Program-made: the position numbers and the translations under genes
The notes under the pieces: model-generated
Database searches by the model: none
What the model was told of the DNA's origin: nothing
Seen by the model: only the letters and a program-made list of their open reading frames with translations
Part shown: positions 17,617 to 24,030 of the stretch, one piece after another
Layout of the letters: each line of letters opens with the position of its first letter
How positions within the stretch are numbered: position 1 is the stretch's first letter
Assembly: GCA_964448135.1 (NCBI GenBank)
Contig: CAYUVH010000017.1
Span: 1-64,000, forward strand
Direction: 5' to 3'
DNA from: CAYUVH01 sp964448135
GTDB lineage: Bacteria; Verrucomicrobiota; Verrucomicrobiia; Limisphaerales; UBA8199
DNA: 64,000 nucleotides

Positions 17617-18026
17617 CAATCGTACTTTCTGACCGTGCAACGGTTCGCAAGTTGCTCTGTAGCGAACTTCAGCACACTGAGCTTCCCTTGGGTAATATTC
17701 GATGTTGTCCAATCGGCGATGTATTCTTTCAGGTCGAATTAATTAAAAAGCGTGGTGGCTCCACGGCGAAAATCTCCGACAGTACCAGCGAATTTCATCG
17801 TGCTATGGGTTCTAGTGCAGTGCAAATCGCCCCGCTTGACGCGCAAGCTCTCGGCTCGGGCTTATTTGTCGAAGATGAGCATCCGGTAGCGTTTTATTCA
17901 GACGCAATAGATTCGAGCCGCCATCCTTCCCAAAGCATCGATGTGGTTGCGCTCCGAGATTTTGATTCAGTGTGGAGCACAACATTTCTTAAAGAACTTC
18001 TTTCCAGGGAGCAGAGCGATGCCTGA
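17613..18026 (+). CDS. Small unrecognised protein of the low-GC operon
   Basis: 137 residues, no known domain and no membrane segment. The middle is mildly hydrophobic (FFQVELIKKRGG, SAVQIAPLDAQALGSGLFV) and the end acidic. The start ATG overlaps the ATPase stop (ATGA at 17613-17616), and its stop lies within the start of the PIN-like gene (8 bp overlap). Translation is therefore probably coupled to both neighbours. Between an ATPase and a nuclease-like gene it could be an adaptor or inhibitor; this is inference only. Confidence 0.75.
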   Translation: MTIVLSDRATVRKLLCSELQHTELPLGNIRCCPIGDVFFQVELIKKRGGSTAKISDSTSEFHRAMGSSAVQIAPLDAQALGSGLFVEDEHPVAFYSDAIDSSRHPSQSIDVVALRDFDSVWSTTFLKELLSREQSDA

Positions 18027-18549
18027 CGTTGTTCTTGATGCAAACACCCTGGGTGACTTCCTCTCGCAATATTTTAGTCCGGCATCCTCGGACCGAGGGC
18101 GCAGGGACTTTGCAGAAGAAGGTCGATTGAGCAGAAACATGGTTGTACATATCAATCGCATTTTGGATTCATTTCGTCGCTACGAATCCGGCGCTTACAT
18201 GGAAAGCGCGTATTTGCGCGGCTTGGTCGTCGCCTCCGCCTTTGCATTTATTGAGCTCTGCCGCAATTGGGACCGGATGGTTGATGGAAGGTTCTCGCCT
18301 GAGCAACTAAAGCTTTTTATCGTTCAGACACCGGAATGGTTCAATATCGCTCCCGTGGACGAAAGCCTACTCCCGTTTTATTGTGCTTTTCCGACCCACG
18401 TGTACTTAAGGGACGAGTTTGTAGCTATTGAATGGTGTGACGCAATTCACGCGGCCACGGCAGATTCTCGCGGAGACGATACTTTGTTGGCAACATCCGA
18501 TCAAAGATTGCAAGCAGTTCCGCATCTTCGGAATCGTATTCTTGCCTAA
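18019..18549 (+). CDS. PIN-like nuclease domain protein
   Basis: 176 residues. The start MPDVVLDANTLGDFL places Asp7 at the end of the first strand, as in PIN ribonucleases. An acidic helix FIELCRNWD lies mid-protein, and the C-terminal part has CDAIHAATADSRGDDTLLATSDQRL with candidate metal-binding Asp141, Asp153/154 and Asp161, matching the 'DAxxxAxA ... LxTxDxxL' end of PIN domains. It would be a metal-dependent RNase. It is last in the operon, overlaps the preceding gene by 8 bp, and is followed after 17 bp by a 63-base hairpin. It is not in a standard two-gene VapBC layout, since the partner genes are an ATPase and larger proteins. Confidence 0.7.
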   Translation: MPDVVLDANTLGDFLSQYFSPASSDRGRRDFAEEGRLSRNMVVHINRILDSFRRYESGAYMESAYLRGLVVASAFAFIELCRNWDRMVDGRFSPEQLKLFIVQTPEWFNIAPVDESLLPFYCAFPTHVYLRDEFVAIEWCDAIHAATADSRGDDTLLATSDQRLQAVPHLRNRILA

Positions 18550-18566
18550 GCTGGGCGAAGGTGCGG

Positions 18567-18629
18567 ACCTCTTTTCCCTTTGATTTTGGCGCGCTTTTAT
18601 TGCGCACCAAAATCAAAGGGAAAAGAGGT
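18567..18629. repeat. Long hairpin closing the low-GC operon
   Basis: ACCTCTTTTCCCTTTGATTTTGG faces its exact complement (23 bp), plus GCGC paired across a single mismatch and a short TTTTAT-containing loop. It begins 17 bp after the PIN-like gene stop. It could terminate transcription in both directions or mark an island end. There is no strong T-run after the right arm. Confidence 0.7.
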
Positions 18630-18652
18630 TGTTTGTGGTGGGCGGTGTGACC

Positions 18653-18760
18653 CGGGGCGTCGCTCTCTGAATCGCTTTACCCCGGGCTATCATATTTCGT
18701 CCCTTCAGGACTCCGGTCAGGCTCCCACCACCGCCTACCCTTTCGGGCCGCTAGGGAATT
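18653..18760 (+). repeat. Intergenic repeat before the response regulator
   Basis: CCCGGGG and CCCCGGG pair around GCGTCGCTCTCTGAATCG (18653-18689), followed by CTATCATATTTCGTCCCTTCAG. The segment resembles a dispersed verrucomicrobial/planctomycete repeat known to me from memory. It is non-coding, although one frame stays open into the downstream gene. Confidence 0.4.
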
Positions 18761-18813
18761 CCCTGGTCTCCATCCGCTTTTCTGGCCCTCGCTCTGCTGG
18801 TTTTTGGCCAGTT

Positions 18814-19248
18814 ATGAAGCCACAACCCACTCCCTCCCGCCATATTTTGCTCGTGGATGACGATCTTTTCGTTCGCGAGACCGTCGCCATGCTGCTGAAA
18901 TTCGATGGTCACCGCGTTTCGACTGCTCCCAGCGCCCATGCGGCGCTCGCTGTATTCGTTCCTGGCATGTTTGACCTCGTTCTCACCGATCATTTCATGC
19001 CGTTCATGAGCGGCGCCCGGTTCGCCGACGCCATCAAAGCCCTCGCCCCGGCGCAGCCCATCGTGATGCTCACCGCCTTTCCCGAGAAACTCGAAATGCC
19101 GGAACATCGGCCGGCGTCCGTGGATTTGTTGCTTGGGAAGCCGTTTCAGGTGGCGGATCTGCGGGCGGCGATCACGAAACTTTGTGGGAATGTCCGGGTC
19201 GCGCCCGCTACGGCCGCACCGCGTCCTTCCATTGCCCGGGCCGCGTAG
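18814..19248 (+). CDS. Single-domain response regulator
   Basis: 144 residues: acidic cluster in ILLVDDDLFVRE, phospho-acceptor Asp in FDLVLTDHFMPFMSG, Thr in PIVMLTAF and Lys in LLLGKPFQVADL. A short Ala/Pro/Arg-rich tail replaces any output domain. The frame is open upstream through repeats to 18580, but the ATG at 18814 gives the normal receiver start. GC returns here to the level of the surrounding chromosome. No kinase gene is nearby. Confidence 0.85.
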   Translation: MKPQPTPSRHILLVDDDLFVRETVAMLLKFDGHRVSTAPSAHAALAVFVPGMFDLVLTDHFMPFMSGARFADAIKALAPAQPIVMLTAFPEKLEMPEHRPASVDLLLGKPFQVADLRAAITKLCGNVRVAPATAAPRPSIARAA

Positions 19249-19262
19249 CAGGGGGGGGAGTG

Positions 19263-19412
19263 GTTGAGGGTTGAGGGTTGAGCCGCCTCCGCCCGGCTTC
19301 GGCGTGGCGAGGCAGGTTGGGGAAGCATGTTTCGGGACGCTGTGTCCCAAAATTGGAATACATTCGGATGAGAGCTGGGAAGAGTTGAGGGTTGAAGGTT
19401 GAGAGTTGAGGG
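19263..19412 (+). repeat. GGTTGAG microsatellite patches
   Basis: GGTTGAGGGTTGAGGGTTGAG at about 19263-19282 (the last bases outside the unit) and a degenerate copy (AGTTGAGGGTTGAAGGTTGAG) near 19382-19403. A further weak patch precedes the second large palindromic repeat near 20459-20476. They sit at the left flank of both large repeats. Confidence 0.55.
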
Positions 19413-19426
19413 GCCGAAAGATTTTT

Positions 19427-19677
19427 CATGCCGAAGGCATGCCAGACGGTAGCCGGTCGGTCCCGACGAGTCTGCGAGGAGGGACCACCGGATTAATGGG
19501 TTTGGTTCGATCTGCACCCGAAAAGGGTGCCACATTGAAGGCCTGCGCGGCCGCGGGGTTGTTTTCTGGCATCCCTTCAGGATGCAAACGTAATCCAAAC
19601 CGCTATCCGGTGGTCGTTTCTCGCCAAGCCTCGGAACGACACACCGGCTACTTTCTTTCAACCGTTCGGCTTGAGGA
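19427..19677 (+). repeat. Large imperfect palindromic repeat, copy 1
   Basis: About 250 bp beginning CATGCCGAAGGCATG and GTAGCCGGTCGGTCCCGACG, ending CACACCGGCTACTTTC. The outer arms are imperfect complements, and inner hairpins such as GCACCCGAAAAGGGTGCC occur. Its left arm matches the reverse complement of the right arm of the copy at 20500-20747 almost exactly, so the interior is flipped between copies. Non-coding. Confidence 0.8.
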
Positions 19678-19682
19678 TTAGA

Positions 19683-19797
19683 TCAGGCAGACTTCCCTTC
19701 AAAAGCATTTTTCTGTCGCAAAATCTTTCTGCCAAATTGCCCGGTCTGTTCCTTGATATTTTTGCCCCCATCTTTTTGCCAGACGCTCTCGTCTTCG
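19683..19797 (-). repeat. GACARAAARAT repeat family, copy 2
   Basis: Read on the minus strand: GGCAAAAAGATGGGGGCAAA, AATATCAAGGAACAG, GGCAGAAAGATTTTGCGACA, GAAAAATGC. Shares TTTTGCGACAGAAAAAT with 34224-34262. It lies just 3' of the metallopeptidase-like gene stop. Confidence 0.6.
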
Positions 19798-19808
19798 GAT
19801 GTTCCTTT

Positions 19809-20324
19809 TCACCCATGCTCCGCCGCGAACTGGTCCGCAAAACGCTCCCGCGCCTCACGCGTAAAACCCGTCGCGTCCACATGATGCCCGATTTCATGCA
19901 TGAGGACGTGGCGAAGGTAATACCGATGCAGCGAGTTCAGTTCGGCACGGCCAAAGGGATAAGCATGCAGGAACACGCAACGATTCCAGTAGTGTCCGTA
20001 AAAGGCCACGCCCGGCCGGTGACTTTTCAGTTGCTTCCGGGTGCCGGAAAGAATGAAAACCGCGCGCAGTCCCTTTAAAAAATCCGGCGGACAGCTTCGC
20101 AGTTGCCGCTCCACGTCCACAGCGCTGCACGGTCGGATGAAGCCGTCCAATGCCTTCAGTTCGATGACCTTGGGGAACGGTGGAATTTTGGCAATGAGCC
20201 CGTCGAAGCGCTTGAATACCGCCTGGATCTCCAGCCACCAGGGTTCGTAGGCAGCCCAGTTGGTGAACCGATCTTCCGAATATCGGTTCGAGCGGGGACC
20301 TGATCCTTGATGGTGCGCACTCAT
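19809..20324 (-). CDS. Small HExxH metallopeptidase-like protein
   Basis: About 171 residues. The C-terminal part carries HVLMHEIGHHVDATGF, a zincin HExxH motif with a nearby Asp, and a downstream acidic helix EARERFADQFAAEHG that could give the third ligand. The N-terminal part (WWLEIQAVFKRFDGLIAKIP, VIFILSGTRKQL-like strand) is unrecognised. No signal peptide is visible. The frame extends to 20381; ATG 20324 gives a plausible start. It lies isolated between two large palindromic repeats, so it may be a mobile or decaying gene, but the motif and open frame argue for function. Confidence 0.7.
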   Translation of the reverse strand: MSAHHQGSGPRSNRYSEDRFTNWAAYEPWWLEIQAVFKRFDGLIAKIPPFPKVIELKALDGFIRPCSAVDVERQLRSCPPDFLKGLRAVFILSGTRKQLKSHRPGVAFYGHYWNRCVFLHAYPFGRAELNSLHRYYLRHVLMHEIGHHVDATGFTREARERFADQFAAEHG

Positions 20325-20499
20325 CCAGCGCCGGCTGGCAGCCAGCCGCGATACGATAGGCGCTGGAAAAGGAGCGGGCAAGAGGGGAAGGCTGAAAGAC
20401 AGGGTGTGAGTGAGCGAGTCAGTGAGTAAATGAGTTGGCGGAGGGCGGGGAGAAGATGAGGGTTCAGAGTTGAGGGGCAGACAGGGCGCGGATGCGTTT

Positions 20500-20747
20500 C
20501 ATGCCGAAGGCATGACAGACAGTAGCCGGTCGGTCGTTCCGAGGCTGTGCGAGGAGCGACCACCGGATATCGAGTCAAAATCGAAATGCATCCGAAAAGG
20601 ATGCCACAAACGCCCCCCGTGTCCTGAGGTTGCGGAGAAGTGGCATCCTTTTCGGATGCATGGAAATCTGAATCCATTCTCCGGTGGTCCCTCCTCGCGG
20701 ACTCGTCGGGACCGACCGGCTACTCTCTTTCAACCCTTCGCGTTGAG
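20500..20747 (-). repeat. Large imperfect palindromic repeat, copy 2
   Basis: Same family as 19427-19677. It starts CATGCCGAAGGCATGACAGA and ends GGGACCGACCGGCTACTCTC. Inner inverted pair GCATCCGAAAAGGATGCCAC and GTGGCATCCTTTTCGGATGC. Its right arm equals the reverse complement of copy 1's left arm with one mismatch over about 43 bp. Confidence 0.8.
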
Positions 20748-20830
20748 AGTTGCAAATTGCAAGGTCGTGACGGCCCAAAAATTCAGCGAGCCCCGGAGGC
20801 GGATGGCGAAATCCCTCCTGCGCGTGCTGA

Positions 20831-20995
20831 ATGTAACCGATACGACCGCTTTGTAACCGATGTGTAACCGCAAATGTAACCGATAAAACATGCATTTCAC
20901 CCAATGTTTATGCGGTTTGTAACCGTGTAACCGATAGATTGGGGGGGGTATACCCCCGGACCTCATCATAATCCTAATCTTAATCCTAATCCGCC
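20831..20995 (+). repeat. Core-repeat element, copy B
   Basis: GTAACCGAT-type units (20833, 20853, then GTGTAACCGCAAATGTAACC), core CCAATGTTTATGCGG at 20901-20915, two more GTAACCG units, then a G-run/C-run end GGGGGGGGTATACCCCC (20941-20957) and an AATCCTAATC satellite. About 76 bp are identical to copy C apart from a 9-bp duplication there. The G/C end faces the mlaE start 120 bp downstream. The 750 bp between 20325 and 21076 hold only this, the large palindrome and simple repeats. Confidence 0.85.
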
Positions 20996-21041
20996 CCTCC
21001 TTTCGCCCTCCCTCCCAGTGTCGTCCCTCCGGAAATCGGCT

Positions 21042-21070
21042 TTGACCGGTCCGTCAGCCGCGCTTAGCTT
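21042..21070 (+). promoter_or_regulatory. Candidate mla operon promoter, leaderless
   Basis: TTGACC (21042-21047), 17 bp, TAGCTT (21065-21070), with the mlaE ATG at 21077. The predicted start site would fall on or next to the ATG, giving a leaderless message. Confidence 0.5.
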
Positions 21071-21076
21071 GCCCTG

Positions 21077-21937
21077 ATGTCGAAGGAAAATGTCAGCGTC
21101 TTTGCCTCGCCCATGGCGCGGCTGGTGATGCTGGCGGCCAAACCGCAGTCGCTGATGCGGCTGGCGGGGCACAAATTTTTCCTCGGCCTCCTGACCCTGC
21201 GCGGTCTGACGGCCTTCGGACTGATCACGTTGGGCGTGATGGTGACGAAGGTGGGCGTCGCTCGCCGGCTCATCTGGCCGCTGGCGGTGCGTGAAACGGC
21301 GCGCTCGGGCCTGCGATTGCTGCCGATGTTTCTGTTCGTCGCGGCGGCGCTGGGCTTGCTCGTGATTGGACAGACGGTCTCCTGGCTTTCGCGGCTGGGA
21401 GCGATCGAATGGCTCGGCACAATCATGGTCGTAGCCGTCGTCCGCGAACTCGGACCGCTGACTGCGGCACTTCTGGTCCTGGCCCGCGTCGGTACCGCAC
21501 ATGTCATCGAACTCGGCACCGCCCGCGCCACCGGCAACGTCGAAGCGCTGGAAGCCGTGGGAGTGGACCCGGTCCATTACCTGGTCGCCCCACGCGTTGT
21601 GGGCATGACGCTGGGAGTTTTTGCCCTGACCGTTTACATGATTTTGGGTGCAATCATCAGCGGCTATGTCTGGGCTTATATCCAGGATGTCCCGCTCCGG
21701 CCGGATGCTTATTTTCGCCAGCTCGCCGGCGCGCTGCGGGGACTCGATTTCGCGTTGCTCGCGCTGAAAGCCGGCGCGTTCGGTTTCATCATCCCGCTGG
21801 TCACTTCGTATCATGGGCTGGCCCAGCCGTTGCGCCTCGACGATGTTTCACGCGCCACCGTCCGCGCCGTGGCGCAATGTGTCATCGCCTGCGTGCTCGT
21901 GGACGCCATTTTCATCGTGGTGTATCTGACCGTATGA
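21077..21937 (+). CDS. mlaE: MlaE-family ABC transporter permease
   Basis: 286 residues with five or six membrane helices and the conserved family core: IEWLGTIMVVAVVRELGPLT followed by ARVGTAHVIELGTARATGNVEALEAVGVDP and PRVVGMTLGVF. MlaE permeases move phospholipids between the outer and inner membranes in Gram-negative cells. The stop overlaps the ATPase start (ATGA), and an MCE-domain (MlaD) gene follows, so the transporter core is complete. No MlaA, MlaB or MlaC gene is present here. Confidence 0.92.
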   Translation: MSKENVSVFASPMARLVMLAAKPQSLMRLAGHKFFLGLLTLRGLTAFGLITLGVMVTKVGVARRLIWPLAVRETARSGLRLLPMFLFVAAALGLLVIGQTVSWLSRLGAIEWLGTIMVVAVVRELGPLTAALLVLARVGTAHVIELGTARATGNVEALEAVGVDPVHYLVAPRVVGMTLGVFALTVYMILGAIISGYVWAYIQDVPLRPDAYFRQLAGALRGLDFALLALKAGAFGFIIPLVTSYHGLAQPLRLDDVSRATVRAVAQCVIACVLVDAIFIVVYLTV

Positions 21938-22728
21938 GCTCCGCGGACACCACAAGCACCGCCACGCCGGCCATGGAAATGCAGGGGGTTTCGCTGGGCA
22001 CATTCCATGATCCCACGGTGGAGGTGGCGCGCGATGTGAACTGGAGCGTGCAGCCGGGCGATTACTGGGTGATCGGCGGATTGCACGGCTCGGGCAAAAG
22101 CGATTTCCTGATGCTGGCGGCGGGTTTGATGTCGCCGACGGGCGGCGATTACCGGTTGTTCGGCGAGACGATGCCGATCTATGACGAGGATCGACTTGCT
22201 CAACGATTGCGCGTGGCCCTGGTGTTCGACGGCGGGCATTTGTTCAATCAACTGAGTGTGGCGGAAAACATCGCGCTGCCGCTGCGTTATCGCGACAACC
22301 TCTCCATGGAATCCGCGCAGGCGCAATTACTGCCGCTGCTCGAATCGCTCGACCTCACCCGCTGGGCGGATTCACTGCCGACTTCGCTCGGCCACGGTAT
22401 GCAAAAACGGGTCTTGCTGGCGCGGTCGTTGATCCTGCGCCCCGACGTCCTGCTGCTGGACACGCCGATGTCCGGCCTGGATCTGCGGCAGGCGAATTGG
22501 TGGCTGGATTTTCTGGACCGGTTGTCGCAGGGAAAAACCACGCTGACCGACAAGCCGATGACACTGGTGGTCACGGTGTCGGATTTCCGTCCGTGGCGCG
22601 GGCACGCCCGGCAATTTGCGGTGCTGGAAGGCCAAAAATTCCTGGTGCTCGGCGACTGGGAAAAACTGAGTTCGGCGGGCAGCGACTCGGTCCGCGAATT
22701 GACCGCCGCGGAGTTGAGCACGAGTTGA
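21934..22728 (+). CDS. Mla-type ABC ATPase with degenerate catalytic motifs
   Basis: 264 residues in the position of MlaF. The Walker A motif is intact (GGLHGSGKS, about residues 48-56). The Q-loop has Asp where Gln is expected (ALVFDGGHLF), the signature reads SLGHGMQKRV instead of LSGGQ/M, Walker B is DVLLLDTPMSGLD with Thr at the catalytic Glu position, and the switch His is replaced (VTVSDFRP). It can probably bind nucleotide but hydrolysis by the normal mechanism is doubtful. The frame is intact and overlaps mlaE by 4 bp, with the MlaD-like gene 9 bp downstream, so it is not a decaying remnant. Confidence 0.88.
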   Translation: MSSADTTSTATPAMEMQGVSLGTFHDPTVEVARDVNWSVQPGDYWVIGGLHGSGKSDFLMLAAGLMSPTGGDYRLFGETMPIYDEDRLAQRLRVALVFDGGHLFNQLSVAENIALPLRYRDNLSMESAQAQLLPLLESLDLTRWADSLPTSLGHGMQKRVLLARSLILRPDVLLLDTPMSGLDLRQANWWLDFLDRLSQGKTTLTDKPMTLVVTVSDFRPWRGHARQFAVLEGQKFLVLGDWEKLSSAGSDSVRELTAAELSTS

Positions 22729-22737
22729 TTTTTAATT

Positions 22738-24030
22738 ATGGCCCTACAGGATCTCACACCGCAATTGCGCACCCGGCTCAGCCGCATGGAACGGGCCGTG
22801 GGCTGGTTCATTTTGCTGGCGACGCTGGTGCTGATTTCGGGTTTCGCCTATTACGTCTATCACACCGCGAAACGCAAAGGCTGGCTGATCCCGAAGGCTT
22901 CCTACTTCATTTTCACGGACACGGCGGCGGGCTTGAAGGTGGGCGATCCGGTGACGCTGATGGGCCGGCCGGTGGGCATCATCACCGAGATCGAGCTGAT
23001 GCCCGCGGACCAATTCGATTACAACGTCTATGTGGCCTTCCAGCTCAACAAGCCGAATTACGGTTTCATGTGGTCGGAGGGTTCGCGTGGGAAAGTGACC
23101 TCAAGCCTGCTGGAGCAGCGCGTGCTCGAAGTAAGCAAGGGAACGGGCGGCTACCCGACGTATCTTCCCTATTCCTTGAAGGAAGTGACGTTGGAAGAGG
23201 CGCGCGACCTGGCGTCCAACGAAAACTGGGTGCTCGCCCAGGAGGTGTATGGCAACAGCGAAACGAATCTCGTGGCGCGACCGCTTGATATGCTCACCAA
23301 CCTCACCGCCATCGCGGCCACGGGCCGCAAGCAATTGGTGGTGCTGAACCGGGGCGACGAACATAATTCCGTCACGGCGATTTGGAACGGCAAGCAGGGG
23401 CGCTACGAGACCATCACAAGTACGACCAAGCCTTACTGGCTGCAGGTGGATGAATCGGTTCCGATCAGCGAGCGGCTGGATAAATTGGTGGTGAGCGTGC
23501 AGCAGTCCATGCCCGGGGTGTTTGCGCTGACGAACCAGATTTCGCTGGTCCTGTCAAACAGCGCGAATCTCACTTCGAACCTGAATTTCGTGGCGGTTTC
23601 CGCGCAACCATTGATGGCGAATCTGGCCGTGGCCACCACGAACCTGAATCATCCGGGGTCAATCGGCGAACTGCTGATTCCCACGAACATCAATCAGAAG
23701 CTGGAAGCCACCCTCGGCTCCGCCGATGCAGCGTTGACCAATGTAAACGCCACGCTCACGACCGCGAACACCAACCTGGCGATGCTGGCGGAGCAATTGG
23801 GCCGGTCGCTGGAAAGCCTGGCCGGCATGACGAGCAATTTGAATGCGCAGGTGCAGGCGAACACCAACATGCTTTCGACCATCTCCAAGGCCATTGTGGA
23901 CGCGGATGATTTCGTTCAGGGATTGAAGAAGCACTGGCTGTTGCGCTCGGCGTTTAAGACCCAAAATACAAACGCGCCGGCTGCTACGCCGGCGCGTCCG
24001 TTGCGGTCGCCCAAAGACGAAGGCCGTTAG
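22738..24030 (+). CDS. mlaD: MCE-domain (MlaD-like) substrate-binding protein
   Basis: 430 residues. One N-terminal membrane helix (about residues 20-43, FILLATLVLISGFAYYVY) precedes the MCE domain (TAAGLKVGDPVTLMGRPVG, then ITEIELM). A long C-terminal region is rich in Asn, Thr and Ala with heptad-like repeats (LTNVNATLTTANTNLAMLAE), probably a coiled or needle-like extension as in longer MCE proteins. It should form the periplasmic ring that accepts lipid from the MlaE-type permease encoded just upstream. Convergent with the deoxyhypusine synthase-like gene, overlapping its end by 4 bp. Confidence 0.88.
   Translation: MALQDLTPQLRTRLSRMERAVGWFILLATLVLISGFAYYVYHTAKRKGWLIPKASYFIFTDTAAGLKVGDPVTLMGRPVGIITEIELMPADQFDYNVYVAFQLNKPNYGFMWSEGSRGKVTSSLLEQRVLEVSKGTGGYPTYLPYSLKEVTLEEARDLASNENWVLAQEVYGNSETNLVARPLDMLTNLTAIAATGRKQLVVLNRGDEHNSVTAIWNGKQGRYETITSTTKPYWLQVDESVPISERLDKLVVSVQQSMPGVFALTNQISLVLSNSANLTSNLNFVAVSAQPLMANLAVATTNLNHPGSIGELLIPTNINQKLEATLGSADAALTNVNATLTTANTNLAMLAEQLGRSLESLAGMTSNLNAQVQANTNMLSTISKAIVDADDFVQGLKKHWLLRSAFKTQNTNAPAATPARPLRSPKDEGR

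Noticed and set aside
18580..18813. Upstream extension of the response regulator frame
   Set aside because: The residues are translated hairpin and repeat DNA; the receiver domain starts after the ATG at 18814.
20826..20960. Possible CRISPR array
   Set aside because: Repeat units are 7-9 bp, spacers are not of uniform length, and no cas genes are near.
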